A stretch of DNA of 64,000 nucleotides from Pelobacter sp. UBA6093 (GCA_002435955.1 DIWZ01000024.1:20091-84090); one strand, 5' to 3'; numbered from the stretch's first letter, positions 25,285-33,880 are shown. Made by a program: numbers and translations. Notes: generated by a model not told the origin, from the sequence alone.

Positions 25285-26090
25285 GGCCACGCGGGATTTT
25301 CAGTGCCCTCGGTGTGGGGCGGAGACTCGACCATGGCATAGGCCGAATGATTGTGGATCGATTCGAAGTTCTCGCATTCCACCCGGAACCAGGTAATCTC
25401 CGGTGCCGACTTGAGCTTGAGGGTGACCGCACGCACGATATCTTCCACGAACATGGGATTGTCATAGGCCTGCTCGGTGACGGCCTTTTCATCCTCCCGT
25501 TTGAGCAGCGCGTAGACCGGGGCGCTGCCGCATTCCTCGATCCAGCTGATGAGATCCTCGATCCAGATGAATTTGTTCATGCGCACCTCCACCTTGACCG
25601 AGCTGCGCTGATTGTGGGCGCCGCGTTCGCTGATCTCCCGCGAGCAGGGGCACAGGGCGGTCAGCGGGACTTCCACCGCCAGCACGAAGTCCTTTTCCTC
25701 CGCCAGGGTGCCGCGCAGGCAGCAGCGATATTCCATGAGGCTACGGGCCTTGGAAACCGGCGCCTGCTTTTCGATGAAGTAGGGGAAATCCATCTCGATA
25801 TGGGCGCAGGACGCATCCAGCCGGTCTTTCATCTCCTGCAGCAGGCCACCCATGTTACGCATGGTGATTTCGCCCCGATACTGGTTGAGGATCTCCACAA
25901 ACCGGCTCATGTGGGTGCCCTTGAAGTGGTGGGGCAGATCGACGTACATGTTGATGCGGGCTACCGTGTGCTGTTGGTCTTTGTTCTTATCCATGACCAC
26001 GATGGGATAACGGATATCCTTGACGCCAACTTTGTCGATGGCGATGTTACGCGTGTCGCGCTCCATTTGCATATCGCGCATGCGGCTCAT
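25281..26090 (-). CDS. folE2: GTP cyclohydrolase FolE2 (type IB)
   Basis: FolE2 converts GTP to dihydroneopterin triphosphate, shared by folate and queuosine precursor routes, in the metal-versatile form that can work when zinc is scarce. The 269-residue product has the active-site region ALCPCSREIS with C147 and C149, and H159 in RGAHNQRS; a glutamate-rich region and MNKFIWIEDLI follow. Length matches the family. It overlaps queC by four bases (ATGA) and the transferase gene by four bases, so the three genes are one operon. Its partner queC points to preQ0 synthesis. A zinc uptake system (znuABC) lies elsewhere in the window, but no zinc operator was seen here. Confidence 0.95.
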   Translation of the reverse strand: MSRMRDMQMERDTRNIAIDKVGVKDIRYPIVVMDKNKDQQHTVARINMYVDLPHHFKGTHMSRFVEILNQYRGEITMRNMGGLLQEMKDRLDASCAHIEMDFPYFIEKQAPVSKARSLMEYRCCLRGTLAEEKDFVLAVEVPLTALCPCSREISERGAHNQRSSVKVEVRMNKFIWIEDLISWIEECGSAPVYALLKREDEKAVTEQAYDNPMFVEDIVRAVTLKLKSAPEITWFRVECENFESIHNHSAYAMVESPPHTEGTENPAWP

Positions 26091-26779
26091 CGCGACACCT
26101 CCCCGACATAAGCGGCGGGGTCGGCAATCCCGGCTTCGGCAAAGCCTTTCAGGCGCAATTGGCAGGAGTCACACAACCCGCAGGCCAGGCCATCCGGGGT
26201 GGGATCGTAGCAGGAATGGGTCAAGGCGTAGTCAACGCCCAGGTGCAGGCCGCGTTGGATGATCTGCGCCTTGCTCAGGTGCAGCAATGGAGCATGAACA
26301 CGATAGTGCCCCTGCCCTTCGACGCCTGCCTTGGTGGCGAGATTGGCCAGTTGCTCAAAGGCCTGAATGAATTGCGGCCGACAGTCCGGGTATCCGGAAT
26401 AATCGAGGGCGTTGACGCCGATAAAGATGTCGAACGAGCCGAGCACCTCCGCCCAGCCCAGGGCAAACGACAGGAAAATAGTGTTGCGGGCCGGCACGTA
26501 GGTCACCGGGATGGCGTCGTCGATTTCCCGGCCTTTAGGCACCTCCTGGTCGGAGGTCAGGGCACTGCCGCCAATGCGTCGCAGATCGAAATCGATAATC
26601 ATGTGGTCGGCGGCACCGACCTTGGGGGCGTAGATGCGGGCTTTTTCCAGTTCCACCGTGTGCCGCTGGCCATAATTGAAGCTAAGGGCATAGGGGGTGA
26701 AGCCGGCAGCGCGGGCTTCCGCCATACAGGTGGTTGAGTCGAGACCGCCGCTGTATAATACGACTGCTTTTTTGCTCAT
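26087..26779 (-). CDS. queC: 7-cyano-7-deazaguanine synthase QueC
   Basis: QueC turns 7-carboxy-7-deazaguanine into preQ0 with ATP and ammonia, on the way to queuosine in tRNA. The 230-residue product has the PP-loop SGGLDSTT (10-17) for ATP activation and the C-terminal zinc-binding cysteines C190, C200, C203 and C206 in HSCYDPTPDGLACGLCDSC, all present. The start ATG at 26779 follows the stop of pyruvate kinase by 44 bp on the same strand, so it may be read from the pyk promoter or have its own. queD and queE are not in the window. Confidence 0.96.
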   Translation of the reverse strand: MSKKAVVLYSGGLDSTTCMAEARAAGFTPYALSFNYGQRHTVELEKARIYAPKVGAADHMIIDFDLRRIGGSALTSDQEVPKGREIDDAIPVTYVPARNTIFLSFALGWAEVLGSFDIFIGVNALDYSGYPDCRPQFIQAFEQLANLATKAGVEGQGHYRVHAPLLHLSKAQIIQRGLHLGVDYALTHSCYDPTPDGLACGLCDSCQLRLKGFAEAGIADPAAYVGEVSR

Positions 26780-26823
26780 GGATGGTATTCCTTGCTGAAG
26801 CGATGTGTTCAGGATCGCCTGGA

Positions 26824-28275
26824 TCAGTTGATCTCGTAAAATTTGCCGGTGCCCAACTGGTGCACCTTCATCAGGTTAGTTGTGCCGAAGGCCGCCACCG
26901 GGCTGCCCATGGTAATGATAACAATATCCCCTTTTTGCAGAACTCCCGCCGCCAGCACCGCTTCCTCCAATGAGTGGATCTGTGCTTCGGTATCGCCGGC
27001 AAAATCGACCTGTATCGACTGGACGCCGGAATACAAGGCCAGTCGTCGGCGTACTTCACGCGATGGCGTCACTGCATAGATGGGGATCTCCGGGCGAAAC
27101 CGCGAAACCATCGCTGCCGTTGAGCCAGTCTGGGTGAATGCCAGGATGGCCACCGCCCTGACATGCAAAGCGGTGCGGCAGGCAGCCTCACCGATAGCGT
27201 CGGACAGCCGCCGCGGTTCATCCTGACGGGTGGGGAAACTGTAAAACAGTTGCTGTTTAAGCACCGCATCACTTTCCACGCTGCGTGCTACCCGGTCCAT
27301 CAGGGCGACCGCTTCCACCGGGTAGCTGCCGGTGGCAGTTTCCCCCGACAGCATCACCGCATCGGTACCATCGAGGATGGCGTTGGCCACATCCGAGGTT
27401 TCAGCCCGGGTGGGGCGTGGGTTGTAAATCATGCTTTCCAGCATCTGGGTAGCTGTGATCACCGGCTTGCCCGCCTCATGGCAGCGCCGAATGATGTGTT
27501 TCTGGATCAGCGGCACTCGCTCCGGGCTGATTTCCACTCCCAGATCGCCACGTGCCACCATGATGGCATCGGATGCCTCCAGGATGGCCTCGAAATCCTC
27601 CACCGCCTGGGGTTTCTCGATTTTGGCAATCACCGGAATGGTGCTGTTTTTAGCCTGCAACAAGGTTTTCAAATTCTGCACATCGGCCGCTTGTCGTACA
27701 AACGACAGGGCCAGATAGTCAAATTCCTGAGCTACCGCAAAGGTAACATCGTCGCAATCTTTATCGGTCAAAGACGGTACGGACAACTCGGCACCGGGCA
27801 GGTTGACACCTTTACGGTCTTTCAAGGTGCCGCCGGTAAGGACACGGCAGCGCACAACCGTTGGTGCCGTGTCGAGAACCTCAAGTTCCAGCAGTCCGTC
27901 ATCCAGCAGAATCCGGTCGCCGCGGGTAACTTCCGCGGAAAGTTTTGGATAGGCCACCGGGATACGCATGGCATCGCCTTCGACATTGTCGGAGGTCAGG
28001 ACAACCGTGGCGCCGGTCTCCAGCGTTACCATGCCGTTTTGCATCCGTCCGGTGCGGATTTTGGGACCCTGCAGGTCGCCAAGGATGGCTACCGGGATCT
28101 GATGCTGTTTAGCCAGTGCGCGGATGCGCTGTACGATAAGAGCTTTGTGCTCCTGATCGCCGTGGGAAAAATTCAACCGAAAGAGGTCGGTTCCAGCCTT
28201 CATCAGCCGTTCGATGCATTCCCGAGAGTCGCAGGCCGGTCCGATGGTGGCGATGATTTTGGTATGGCGGAACAT
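26824..28275 (-). CDS. pyk: Pyruvate kinase
   Basis: A 483-residue glycolytic enzyme that transfers phosphate from phosphoenolpyruvate to ADP. Evidence: N-terminal TKIIATIGPACDS, catalytic MARGDLGVEIS and QMLESM motifs, and PRPTRAETSDVANAILDGTDAVMLSGETA, the classical pyruvate kinase signature. The C-terminal regulatory domain is complete. The start ATG at 28275 is chosen over an upstream in-frame extension of about 105 codons, which has no family match; GGAG lies 11 bases before it. The upstream neighbour is a cytochrome lipoprotein, separated by a terminator hairpin. Confidence 0.96.
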   Translation of the reverse strand: MFRHTKIIATIGPACDSRECIERLMKAGTDLFRLNFSHGDQEHKALIVQRIRALAKQHQIPVAILGDLQGPKIRTGRMQNGMVTLETGATVVLTSDNVEGDAMRIPVAYPKLSAEVTRGDRILLDDGLLELEVLDTAPTVVRCRVLTGGTLKDRKGVNLPGAELSVPSLTDKDCDDVTFAVAQEFDYLALSFVRQAADVQNLKTLLQAKNSTIPVIAKIEKPQAVEDFEAILEASDAIMVARGDLGVEISPERVPLIQKHIIRRCHEAGKPVITATQMLESMIYNPRPTRAETSDVANAILDGTDAVMLSGETATGSYPVEAVALMDRVARSVESDAVLKQQLFYSFPTRQDEPRRLSDAIGEAACRTALHVRAVAILAFTQTGSTAAMVSRFRPEIPIYAVTPSREVRRRLALYSGVQSIQVDFAGDTEAQIHSLEEAVLAAGVLQKGDIVIITMGSPVAAFGTTNLMKVHQLGTGKFYEIN

Positions 28276-28318
28276 GGCGGATGATTCTCCGTTCAAAGGC
28301 CGGCGGACTTGTCCGAAA

Positions 28319-28350
28319 GGAAAAGACCCTGACTGTGGAAGGCAGGGTCC
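28319..28350 (-). terminator. Hairpin terminator between the cytochrome lipoprotein and pyk
   Basis: On the minus strand GACCCTG (after GG) pairs with CAGGGTC around an 11-base loop, followed by TTTTCCTTT. It follows the cytochrome gene stop (28364) and separates it from pyk. Confidence 0.7.
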
Positions 28351-28363
28351 CGAACGAAGCGGT

Positions 28364-28684
28364 TTAGTGGTGGTAGCGTCCGAGACGTTCCGTATGTGCC
28401 CGGCTTGGGCTCTTGTGGCAGCGGAAACAGGGCTCACCTTCGACTTTTTGTTGCTGAATCGGGGGAATCTCAGGTGGGAAAACCGAGGATTCCTTCTGCC
28501 ACGGTTCGCGGCCGGATTCATCCGCCAAAGTGACGGGTGAAACCCGGAGTTCCCAGTTGGCGCTGATCGGCAGGCTGTGACACTGGTCACAGCCGCCCGG
28601 AGGAGGAATGTCTTTCCAGGCGCCCATCATGGCGCAACCGCAAATGATTGCAGCGGGTAACAGCATCCAAAGGCATTTTTTCAT
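28364..28684 (-). CDS. Small diheme c-type cytochrome lipoprotein
   Basis: A 106-residue envelope protein. It has a lipoprotein signal peptide with Cys at 17 (ICGC), then two heme-binding motifs: CDQCH at 32-36 and CFRCH at 86-90. Between the motifs the sequence is hydrophilic and Pro/Glu-rich, without other obvious domains. Two CXXCH sites mean two covalently bound hemes on a lipid-anchored protein, likely facing the periplasm from the inner or outer membrane. Such small multiheme lipoproteins are common in iron-reducing Desulfuromonadales, but the partner is unknown. A terminator follows. The start has TAGT-rich leader with GAGAGG upstream. Length is far below typical multiheme cytochromes, yet complete. 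Confidence 0.85.
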   Translation of the reverse strand: MKKCLWMLLPAAIICGCAMMGAWKDIPPPGGCDQCHSLPISANWELRVSPVTLADESGREPWQKESSVFPPEIPPIQQQKVEGEPCFRCHKSPSRAHTERLGRYHH

Positions 28685-29607
28685 ATGAAAAACTATCCTC
28701 TCTCGGGGAGTTTCTTAGGTGCAGAAACTATAACATAGCCTTGGACCAAGGCCAATGCGAAATAGCTTGCCCTGGGAGTCTGTCGGCAGACTCCAAAGTA
28801 GCGGTATATTTGCTCGGATGCACCCGCGCACTCCTGTCTCCCTGCAGTGTCTCAAAACCCGAGAGGAGGCTATCTCGCGGCCGGGTTGACCGCCGCGAAA
28901 AATTACCTGGCGTGGAAGACAAAATTGAACACTGTGCTATTATGTCGCTAACTGAATGAATCTTGAAAGTCGGACCCTGCCAAGGGGCTGTAGCTTCAGC
29001 CCCGACAATTGTTGCAAGTCGATACTACAAGTCCCAAAATGGCACGTTATGGTCCTTTTTGGACAAGTGAAACGTGGCGTGAATCGCTGCGCAATCTCTG
29101 TCGGGCCCGGGAGACCGCGTCGGGTCCGATGTTTTCTCGATGACCGGTTATGGCACCGAAATTGCGTGCAGGTAGAACGTTGGTTTATTTGTGCGCTGGT
29201 TTACGTTGGAGTTGCTCGTAGTATTTATTATGTTTATAGGTTGCATGCTGGAATTCCAATATCTTCTGTTGTATCCACGCTTTGAAAAGGTGTTGCACTT
29301 GATGCTGGCCTGTTTCAGGGGCAATAGGTTTTATGGCGTCTGCAGCCAGGCAGAGCCGCAGCCGGCATGATTCGCCGCGTTTAGGGTAGGAGCGCAAACC
29401 CGGATTACCACCGGACATTCCCGCTGCATCGGGAGGTTGGTAGGAGGGGGCGAGCAGGACGGTCAGGGTTCGGTTCGGAATGTGACCAATTTCGCAGATT
29501 CACCGCGGCATGGTTGTCCGGATACAAGCCTGGCAGCGGGCATTTTCGCAAGACCCGAGTTGGGTAACAAAAAGAGGATTTTTACACTTCAAAGGAGGAG
29601 TACCAAG
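28685..29607. other. Long intergenic region upstream of the AmiS/UreI gene
   Basis: This 923-bp stretch carries no supported gene. It contains a perfect 8-bp stem GGAGTCTG/CAGACTCC at 28775-28794, a stem GGGGCTG/CAGCCCC near 28984-29003, and a candidate sigma-54 promoter at 29151-29165. A 77-codon minus-strand frame at 29185-29418 lacks a ribosome-binding site and family features. The composition differs from flanking coding DNA and looks decayed, which suggests lost genes. Confidence 0.4.
29151..29165 (+). promoter_or_regulatory. Candidate sigma-54 promoter
   Basis: TGGCAC, five bases, then TTGC, with exactly ten bases between the GG and GC pairs, matches the -24/-12 pattern of RpoN promoters. 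It points toward the AmiS/UreI gene, whose start is about 440 bp away, a long leader. Sigma-54 control would suit urea or amide uptake. Confidence 0.4.
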
Positions 29608-30102
29608 ATGACCCTTGCAATTCTCATTGCTATTTCCTTAATGTGGGTACCCGTAGCCCTGTTGTTCCTCGGTTTTGGTGAGGCAAAAGGAACTGGCGCC
29701 ATTACCGCATTCGTCGGCTTCTGCGTCGTTGTCAGTGCCTTCGTCCTCGCCATCCAGGGGGATGCTTTTACGGCCGGTCTGCTGTTTGCCCATGGTCTGT
29801 TGTACTGTACTGTTGCTTATGCTCTGCTTGCAGGTCTGGAAAGCATGGCTTCCGTTGGTAACGTCAGCCTGACGGTTGCAATTGTTTCTTTTATTTACAT
29901 GATTATGTTCTATACCGTTAAGGGCAGTGGTTATTTCGCATTTGCCTGTGCCGGTTATACGGTTTTGACCCTCGAGGTGTGGTTGAACGCTTACGGCAAG
30001 TTCTCTGCCAAGTTGCTGGCCTACTCTCTTCTCATCTGGGCGATCCTCGGCCTTTACTATCCGGCCTTCATGCTGTTGGCCGACAAGCCGTTGCCGTTCT
30101 AA
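29608..30102 (+). CDS. AmiS/UreI-family urea or amide channel
   Basis: A 164-residue inner-membrane protein with six hydrophobic segments. It has the AmiS/UreI layout: LFLGFGE near TM1, GLLFAHGLLYCTVAY around TM3, TGYFAF-like motif KGSGYFAFACAGYTVLTLEVWLNAYG and PAFMLLADK at the end. UreI of Helicobacter is a urea channel; AmiS accompanies amidases. No urease, amidase or formamidase gene lies nearby, so the substrate (urea or short-chain amides) is open. AAAGGAGGAG sits before ATG 29608. A strong terminator follows at 30129. Long 923-bp region upstream has a possible RpoN promoter. It may depend on an enzyme encoded elsewhere. Confidence 0.85.
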   Translation: MTLAILIAISLMWVPVALLFLGFGEAKGTGAITAFVGFCVVVSAFVLAIQGDAFTAGLLFAHGLLYCTVAYALLAGLESMASVGNVSLTVAIVSFIYMIMFYTVKGSGYFAFACAGYTVLTLEVWLNAYGKFSAKLLAYSLLIWAILGLYYPAFMLLADKPLPF

Positions 30103-30128
30103 TAACCGCTGGATGCTGAGATAAAAAT

Positions 30129-30165
30129 AAAGCCGGGAGCGTTTTGCGCTTCCGGCTTTGCTATT
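30129..30165 (+). terminator. Terminator after the AmiS/UreI gene
   Basis: AAAGCCGGGAGCG pairs with CGCTTCCGGCTTT (one mismatch-like G-T) around TTTTG. The stem ends with T-rich sequence. It lies 27 bases after the stop codon. Confidence 0.8.
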
Positions 30166-30205
30166 TGCAGACTCTTTATTTCAACAACCACATCGGTACA
30201 ATTTT

Positions 30206-30261
30206 TCAGCCCTCAGCCCTCAGCCCTCAGCCCTCAGCCCTCAGCACTCAGCACTCAGCAC
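30206..30261. repeat. Heptamer array, 5 x TCAGCCC then 3 x TCAGCAC
   Basis: Eight contiguous 7-bp units without interruption lie six bases before the fabH stop codon and after the AmiS/UreI terminator. The same CTCAGCA/TGCTGAG unit occurs near atpB and atpE. Non-coding, between convergent genes. Confidence 0.9.
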
Positions 30262-30267
30262 TGCAAT

Positions 30268-31257
30268 TTACAGACGGATGATGCCCGATCCCCAGGTGAA
30301 GCCGGCACCGAAGGTGACCATCCCGATCAGGTTGCCCGCTTCGATCCGACCGTCGCGGCGGGCTTCATCCAGGGCGATGGGGATGGAGGCGGCCGAGGTG
30401 TTGCCGTAGCGGTCGACGTTGACATAGGTCTGTTCATCGGTCAGGTTCAAACGTTTGCCGAGGGCTTCGATAATGCGCAGGTTGGCCTGGTGGGCAATGA
30501 CCAGATCCAGCTCTTCGAGGGCCATGCCTGAAAGTTTCAGGGACTTTTTCATGGCTTTGCTCATGCAGACTACCGCATGGCGGAAAACCTCGCGACCTTC
30601 CATGCGCATGGTGTGCATTTTGTCCCGGACATTTTCGAGCGTTGGAGGATTTATGGACCCACATCCCGGGTTGTAGAGCAACTTGCTATGTTTGCCGTCG
30701 GCGCCGATATGGGTAGCCAGGATGCCGCGCTCCTGCTGTGAAGGGCCCAAGACCACCGCACCGGCACCATCGCCGAATAATACGCAGGTATTGCGGTCTT
30801 CCCAATCCACCATGGAGGTGAGAATTTCCCCGCCGATAAGCAGGATATGCCGGTGCGTGCCGGAGCGAATCAAGCTGTCGGCCAACTGCAGCCCATAGAT
30901 AAAACCGGAACACGCGGCGCTGATATCGAAGGCCGCGGCATTGTCTGCGCCGATAAGGGTCTGGACAAAGCAAGCCGTGGCGGGGAATTTCATGTCGCCG
31001 GTGACTGTGGCGAGAATGATCAGATCGACGTCTGTGGCGGCCAGGTTGGCATCTTCGAGGGCCTTTTTGGCGGCATCGGCGGCCAAGGTTGAAAGGGCTG
31101 TTCCAGGTTCGACGATATGACGGGTGCGGATACCGGAGCGTTCGATAATCCATGCATCGTTGGTGTCGACTATCTTTTCAAGATCGGCGTTGGTCAGGAT
31201 CTTCTCGGGGATGGCGCGGCCGGTACCGAGGATCATGGCACGCTTGCTGTTGTCCAT
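30268..31257 (-). CDS. fabH: 3-oxoacyl-ACP synthase III (KAS III, FabH)
   Basis: FabH starts fatty acid synthesis by condensing acetyl-CoA with malonyl-ACP. The 329-residue product keeps the catalytic triad: C116 in ISAACSGF, H256 in IAHQANLR and N286 in YGNTSAAS. The N-terminal AWIIERSGIRTRH also matches FabH. ATG 31257 has AGGAGGAG upstream. It stands alone rather than in a fab operon, between the AmiS/UreI gene and a large mechanosensitive channel. The 200-bp stretch upstream has three perfect stem pairs (31336-31448) and may regulate it. A paralogue role in secondary lipid or long-chain hydrocarbon formation is possible but the triad and length are normal. Confidence 0.95.
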   Translation of the reverse strand: MDNSKRAMILGTGRAIPEKILTNADLEKIVDTNDAWIIERSGIRTRHIVEPGTALSTLAADAAKKALEDANLAATDVDLIILATVTGDMKFPATACFVQTLIGADNAAAFDISAACSGFIYGLQLADSLIRSGTHRHILLIGGEILTSMVDWEDRNTCVLFGDGAGAVVLGPSQQERGILATHIGADGKHSKLLYNPGCGSINPPTLENVRDKMHTMRMEGREVFRHAVVCMSKAMKKSLKLSGMALEELDLVIAHQANLRIIEALGKRLNLTDEQTYVNVDRYGNTSAASIPIALDEARRDGRIEAGNLIGMVTFGAGFTWGSGIIRL

Positions 31258-31335
31258 ATGGGTCTCCTCCTGTTTTAGTAGGAAATAATCGGGCTCAAAA
31301 TAGCATGTTTAGCCTGAGAGCTCAAGGTATTGCGC

Positions 31336-31448
31336 AGCTTGGCAAATACCAGCTGCAATTGATCTGCCAAGCTTTGTTAGTGTCCATCCGGAAACTATGG
31401 ATGGACACGGTGTAGTTTTCATTTTGGAAAAAGGGCCGTTTCCGGATG
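31336..31448 (-). promoter_or_regulatory. Structured leader of fabH with competing stem-loops
   Basis: Three perfect inverted pairs lie in the 199-bp gap between the mechanosensitive channel stop and fabH start: AGCTTGGCA/TGCCAAGCT (31336-31344 with 31365-31373), GTGTCCATCC/GGATGGACAC (31380-31389 with 31399-31408), and CATCCGGAAAC/GTTTCCGGATG (31385-31395 with 31438-31448). The last two share bases 31385-31389 and so exclude each other, as in attenuators and riboswitches. No T-run follows any of them. Confidence 0.5.
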
Positions 31449-31456
31449 AAAACAAG

Positions 31457-33880
31457 TTATGACGAACTCTGACTGTTGGCGGATGTATTCCATTCCTGGA
31501 GGATGGCCGCATCTACCGAGCGCAGATGCAGATCTCGTTGGGGGAAGGGGATTTCGATCTCTGCTTCGCGAAAGCGACGCTCGATGTACAGCAGCAGGTC
31601 GTTTTTGATAAGCAGGCGTTGAGTGACAGACTTTGCCCACACCCGGAGTTCAAAGTCCAGCGAACTGGCCCCAAAAGCGGTAAAGATTGCCGAAGGGGGA
31701 GGCGTATCAAGGACGTCGGGATGGGTTTGGGCGGCATCGTACAGGATGCGTAAAACCTTTTCGACATCACTGCCGTAAGCCACGCCTACGGGGACCACGA
31801 TACGGCACTGCTCATTGGACAGGGTCCAATTAATAACTTTCTCTGATACCAGGATCGAGTTTGGCACAATCAATTCCGATTGGTCAAAAGTCTCCACCGT
31901 GGTGGACCGCAGGCCGATTTTGCGCACCGTGCCCCACTCGTTGTCCAGCACAACCATGTCTCCGATTTTAATGGGGCGTTCAAAGAGCAGGATCAGGCCA
32001 CTGACAAAATTATTGACGATGTTCTGCAAGCCGAAACCGATGCCGATGCCGAGGGCGCCGGCAAGCACCGCGAAATTTTTCAATTCGATGCCGGCCAGGC
32101 TCAGGGCCATCAACACGCCGAACGCAAGAATGGCATAGTGGAGCAGTTTTTTGATGGAATCGCGGACCCCCCGGTCCATCTGTCGGCGAGGGAAAACCTC
32201 CTCTTCCAGCAGGCTGCGCAGCAGCCACGAAGCGAGTATGGTGGTGTACAGGGCCGCTATGCCGAACAACAGCATTTTTGCGGAGATGGTTTTGTCTCCC
32301 AGGGATATCCCCGTCGATACCATGCCATGCCAGGCTTCGCCAACGCTGTCAAACAGCCGCCAGATCACCATCAGGTGCAAGGCAGTATAACTTATGATGG
32401 CAATCGGCACGAGTTGCCAGATGCGGGTTTGCAGCTCCTGTCCGTGGCGATGGAAAAAGCGCTGTCTTTTGAACATTCTGAACTTTGCAAAGACCAGCAT
32501 CCCGGCATGCAGCAGGCGCAACGTCAACATTGCCAGCAGGCAGGCGAAAACGGTCTTGAGGCCCCCCAGCAGAAGATGTTCCGCCAGGTTCCCGTAGCCC
32601 CCGGCCTGGGCCAGAAAGGCCACACCGAGCAAAGCCATTCCCAGTTTCAACAGGTTGCGGAATCGACGTTGTCGATCGGGTCTGGTCAACAAAGACCGTG
32701 CGGTTACACGCCACAGCACCAGCATGCCGGCCAGGCACACCGCTGACAGGTAGAGACTGTAGAAAGTGGCGGGCAGTGCCAGGGTTTGCAGGGTACGCGA
32801 CAGAATGTAGGCGTAGGCCAGCAATCGAATAACCAGGCGCTGCAAGGGGCTTTCGAAAAGCTCGTTGCTCAGCGGTACCAGAGAAAAGACGGCCACGGTT
32901 GCCAGCATCAGCAGCCAGCCTGCCGGCGCATGGGCGCGGAGGTAAAATGGGGCAAGTGTTATGGTCGATAGGAACAAACCTGCCGCCAGGGGATGGTTCA
33001 GGGCGAAATGTAAATCCGCCACATCCGCATAGCGAGTGCCTCGCGTGCGTATCATCCCGACGACAACGACGATCAGCAGCACATGCAAAGCGATCAGACC
33101 GCCCCGGTTTTTCCAGAACAGGTGGTTGAAAAGGTCCAACCTGGAGAGCCCGTCAGGGTGGTAGGAAAGCAGGCTGGCATGGAATTGCAGATAGAAGTCG
33201 GGATTTAAAAAGGAGGGTTGGCTTCGAACGAAAAGTTGCCCTCTGCTGGTGGCCAGAAGCTGTTCAATCTGGCTGAGTAAGGGGGAAATCCGGCTCTGCA
33301 GGACGGTTGCTTCCTGTTGCATGGCGACCAGCGAGGGCGTGATCCCATCGAGTTGCTCCAGGGATTGCTCAATGGTATGTCGGGCCTGCATGAAAGCTTC
33401 CGGAGGGGCAAGGGGGCTGGGCGGCGTCAAGGATTCCTGCCACTGCTGCCAGAAACGATTCTTGTCCTGCCAGTTGGCACGCAACTCCTCGATTTCGGCG
33501 AGGCGCCCGAAGAGCTCATCCAGCAGTTGCGTGGATTTTACCTTGTGACCCAGCAGCGTGGTTCTGGCCTGCCGAAGGTTGTTGAGGGGCCAATCCTGTA
33601 CCGGGCCCAATATTTTTTCACGCTCGACCTGCTCGTCCTGCCATTGTCTCAGGGGCGTCAGGGCCAGAATGAAGGGTTCGAGATTGGCAAGATGGCCGAG
33701 GCGGTTTTCCAGGGCGGCCTTTTCCTCAGCCAGTTTGATAAGTCGAGGGTAAACTTCCGCTGCCCCGGGCAGCGGTGCCGATTCCGCGGTCGTCAAAGCG
33801 AGGGCGGACTGGTCGGCGCCGGCTGCCGCAGCCATAGTCAGTAGAAATAAAACAGCACAGCAGGTCAGCAGACGCTTCAT
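31457..33880 (-). CDS. Large MscS/MscK-family mechanosensitive channel
   Basis: An 807-residue inner-membrane channel. It has a signal peptide (1-23), a long periplasmic helical region (about 30-290) rich in Leu, Gln and Glu heptads, eleven or so membrane segments (about 290-600), and a C-terminal MscS module: pore helix with GIGIGFGLQNIVNNFVSGLIL, beta domain containing FERPIKIGDMV, and C-terminal domain ending IPFPQRDLHLRS. That order matches MscK/MscM-type channels that open at osmotic downshock. The start at 33880 with GAGG nearby is preferred over a longer upstream frame lacking a signal peptide. Divergent from the N-ATPase operon; downstream is the structured fabH leader. It is the second full MscS-family gene here. 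Confidence 0.92.
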   Translation of the reverse strand: MKRLLTCCAVLFLLTMAAAAGADQSALALTTAESAPLPGAAEVYPRLIKLAEEKAALENRLGHLANLEPFILALTPLRQWQDEQVEREKILGPVQDWPLNNLRQARTTLLGHKVKSTQLLDELFGRLAEIEELRANWQDKNRFWQQWQESLTPPSPLAPPEAFMQARHTIEQSLEQLDGITPSLVAMQQEATVLQSRISPLLSQIEQLLATSRGQLFVRSQPSFLNPDFYLQFHASLLSYHPDGLSRLDLFNHLFWKNRGGLIALHVLLIVVVVGMIRTRGTRYADVADLHFALNHPLAAGLFLSTITLAPFYLRAHAPAGWLLMLATVAVFSLVPLSNELFESPLQRLVIRLLAYAYILSRTLQTLALPATFYSLYLSAVCLAGMLVLWRVTARSLLTRPDRQRRFRNLLKLGMALLGVAFLAQAGGYGNLAEHLLLGGLKTVFACLLAMLTLRLLHAGMLVFAKFRMFKRQRFFHRHGQELQTRIWQLVPIAIISYTALHLMVIWRLFDSVGEAWHGMVSTGISLGDKTISAKMLLFGIAALYTTILASWLLRSLLEEEVFPRRQMDRGVRDSIKKLLHYAILAFGVLMALSLAGIELKNFAVLAGALGIGIGFGLQNIVNNFVSGLILLFERPIKIGDMVVLDNEWGTVRKIGLRSTTVETFDQSELIVPNSILVSEKVINWTLSNEQCRIVVPVGVAYGSDVEKVLRILYDAAQTHPDVLDTPPPSAIFTAFGASSLDFELRVWAKSVTQRLLIKNDLLLYIERRFREAEIEIPFPQRDLHLRSVDAAILQEWNTSANSQSSS

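Noticed and set aside
25194..26111. 305-codon plus-strand frame opposite folE2
   Set aside because: The minus strand encodes FolE2 with intact active site; the plus frame is a shadow.
29185..29418. 77-codon minus-strand frame upstream of the AmiS/UreI gene
   Set aside because: No ribosome-binding site, no recognised domain and skewed composition. It may be a relic but cannot be supported as a gene.
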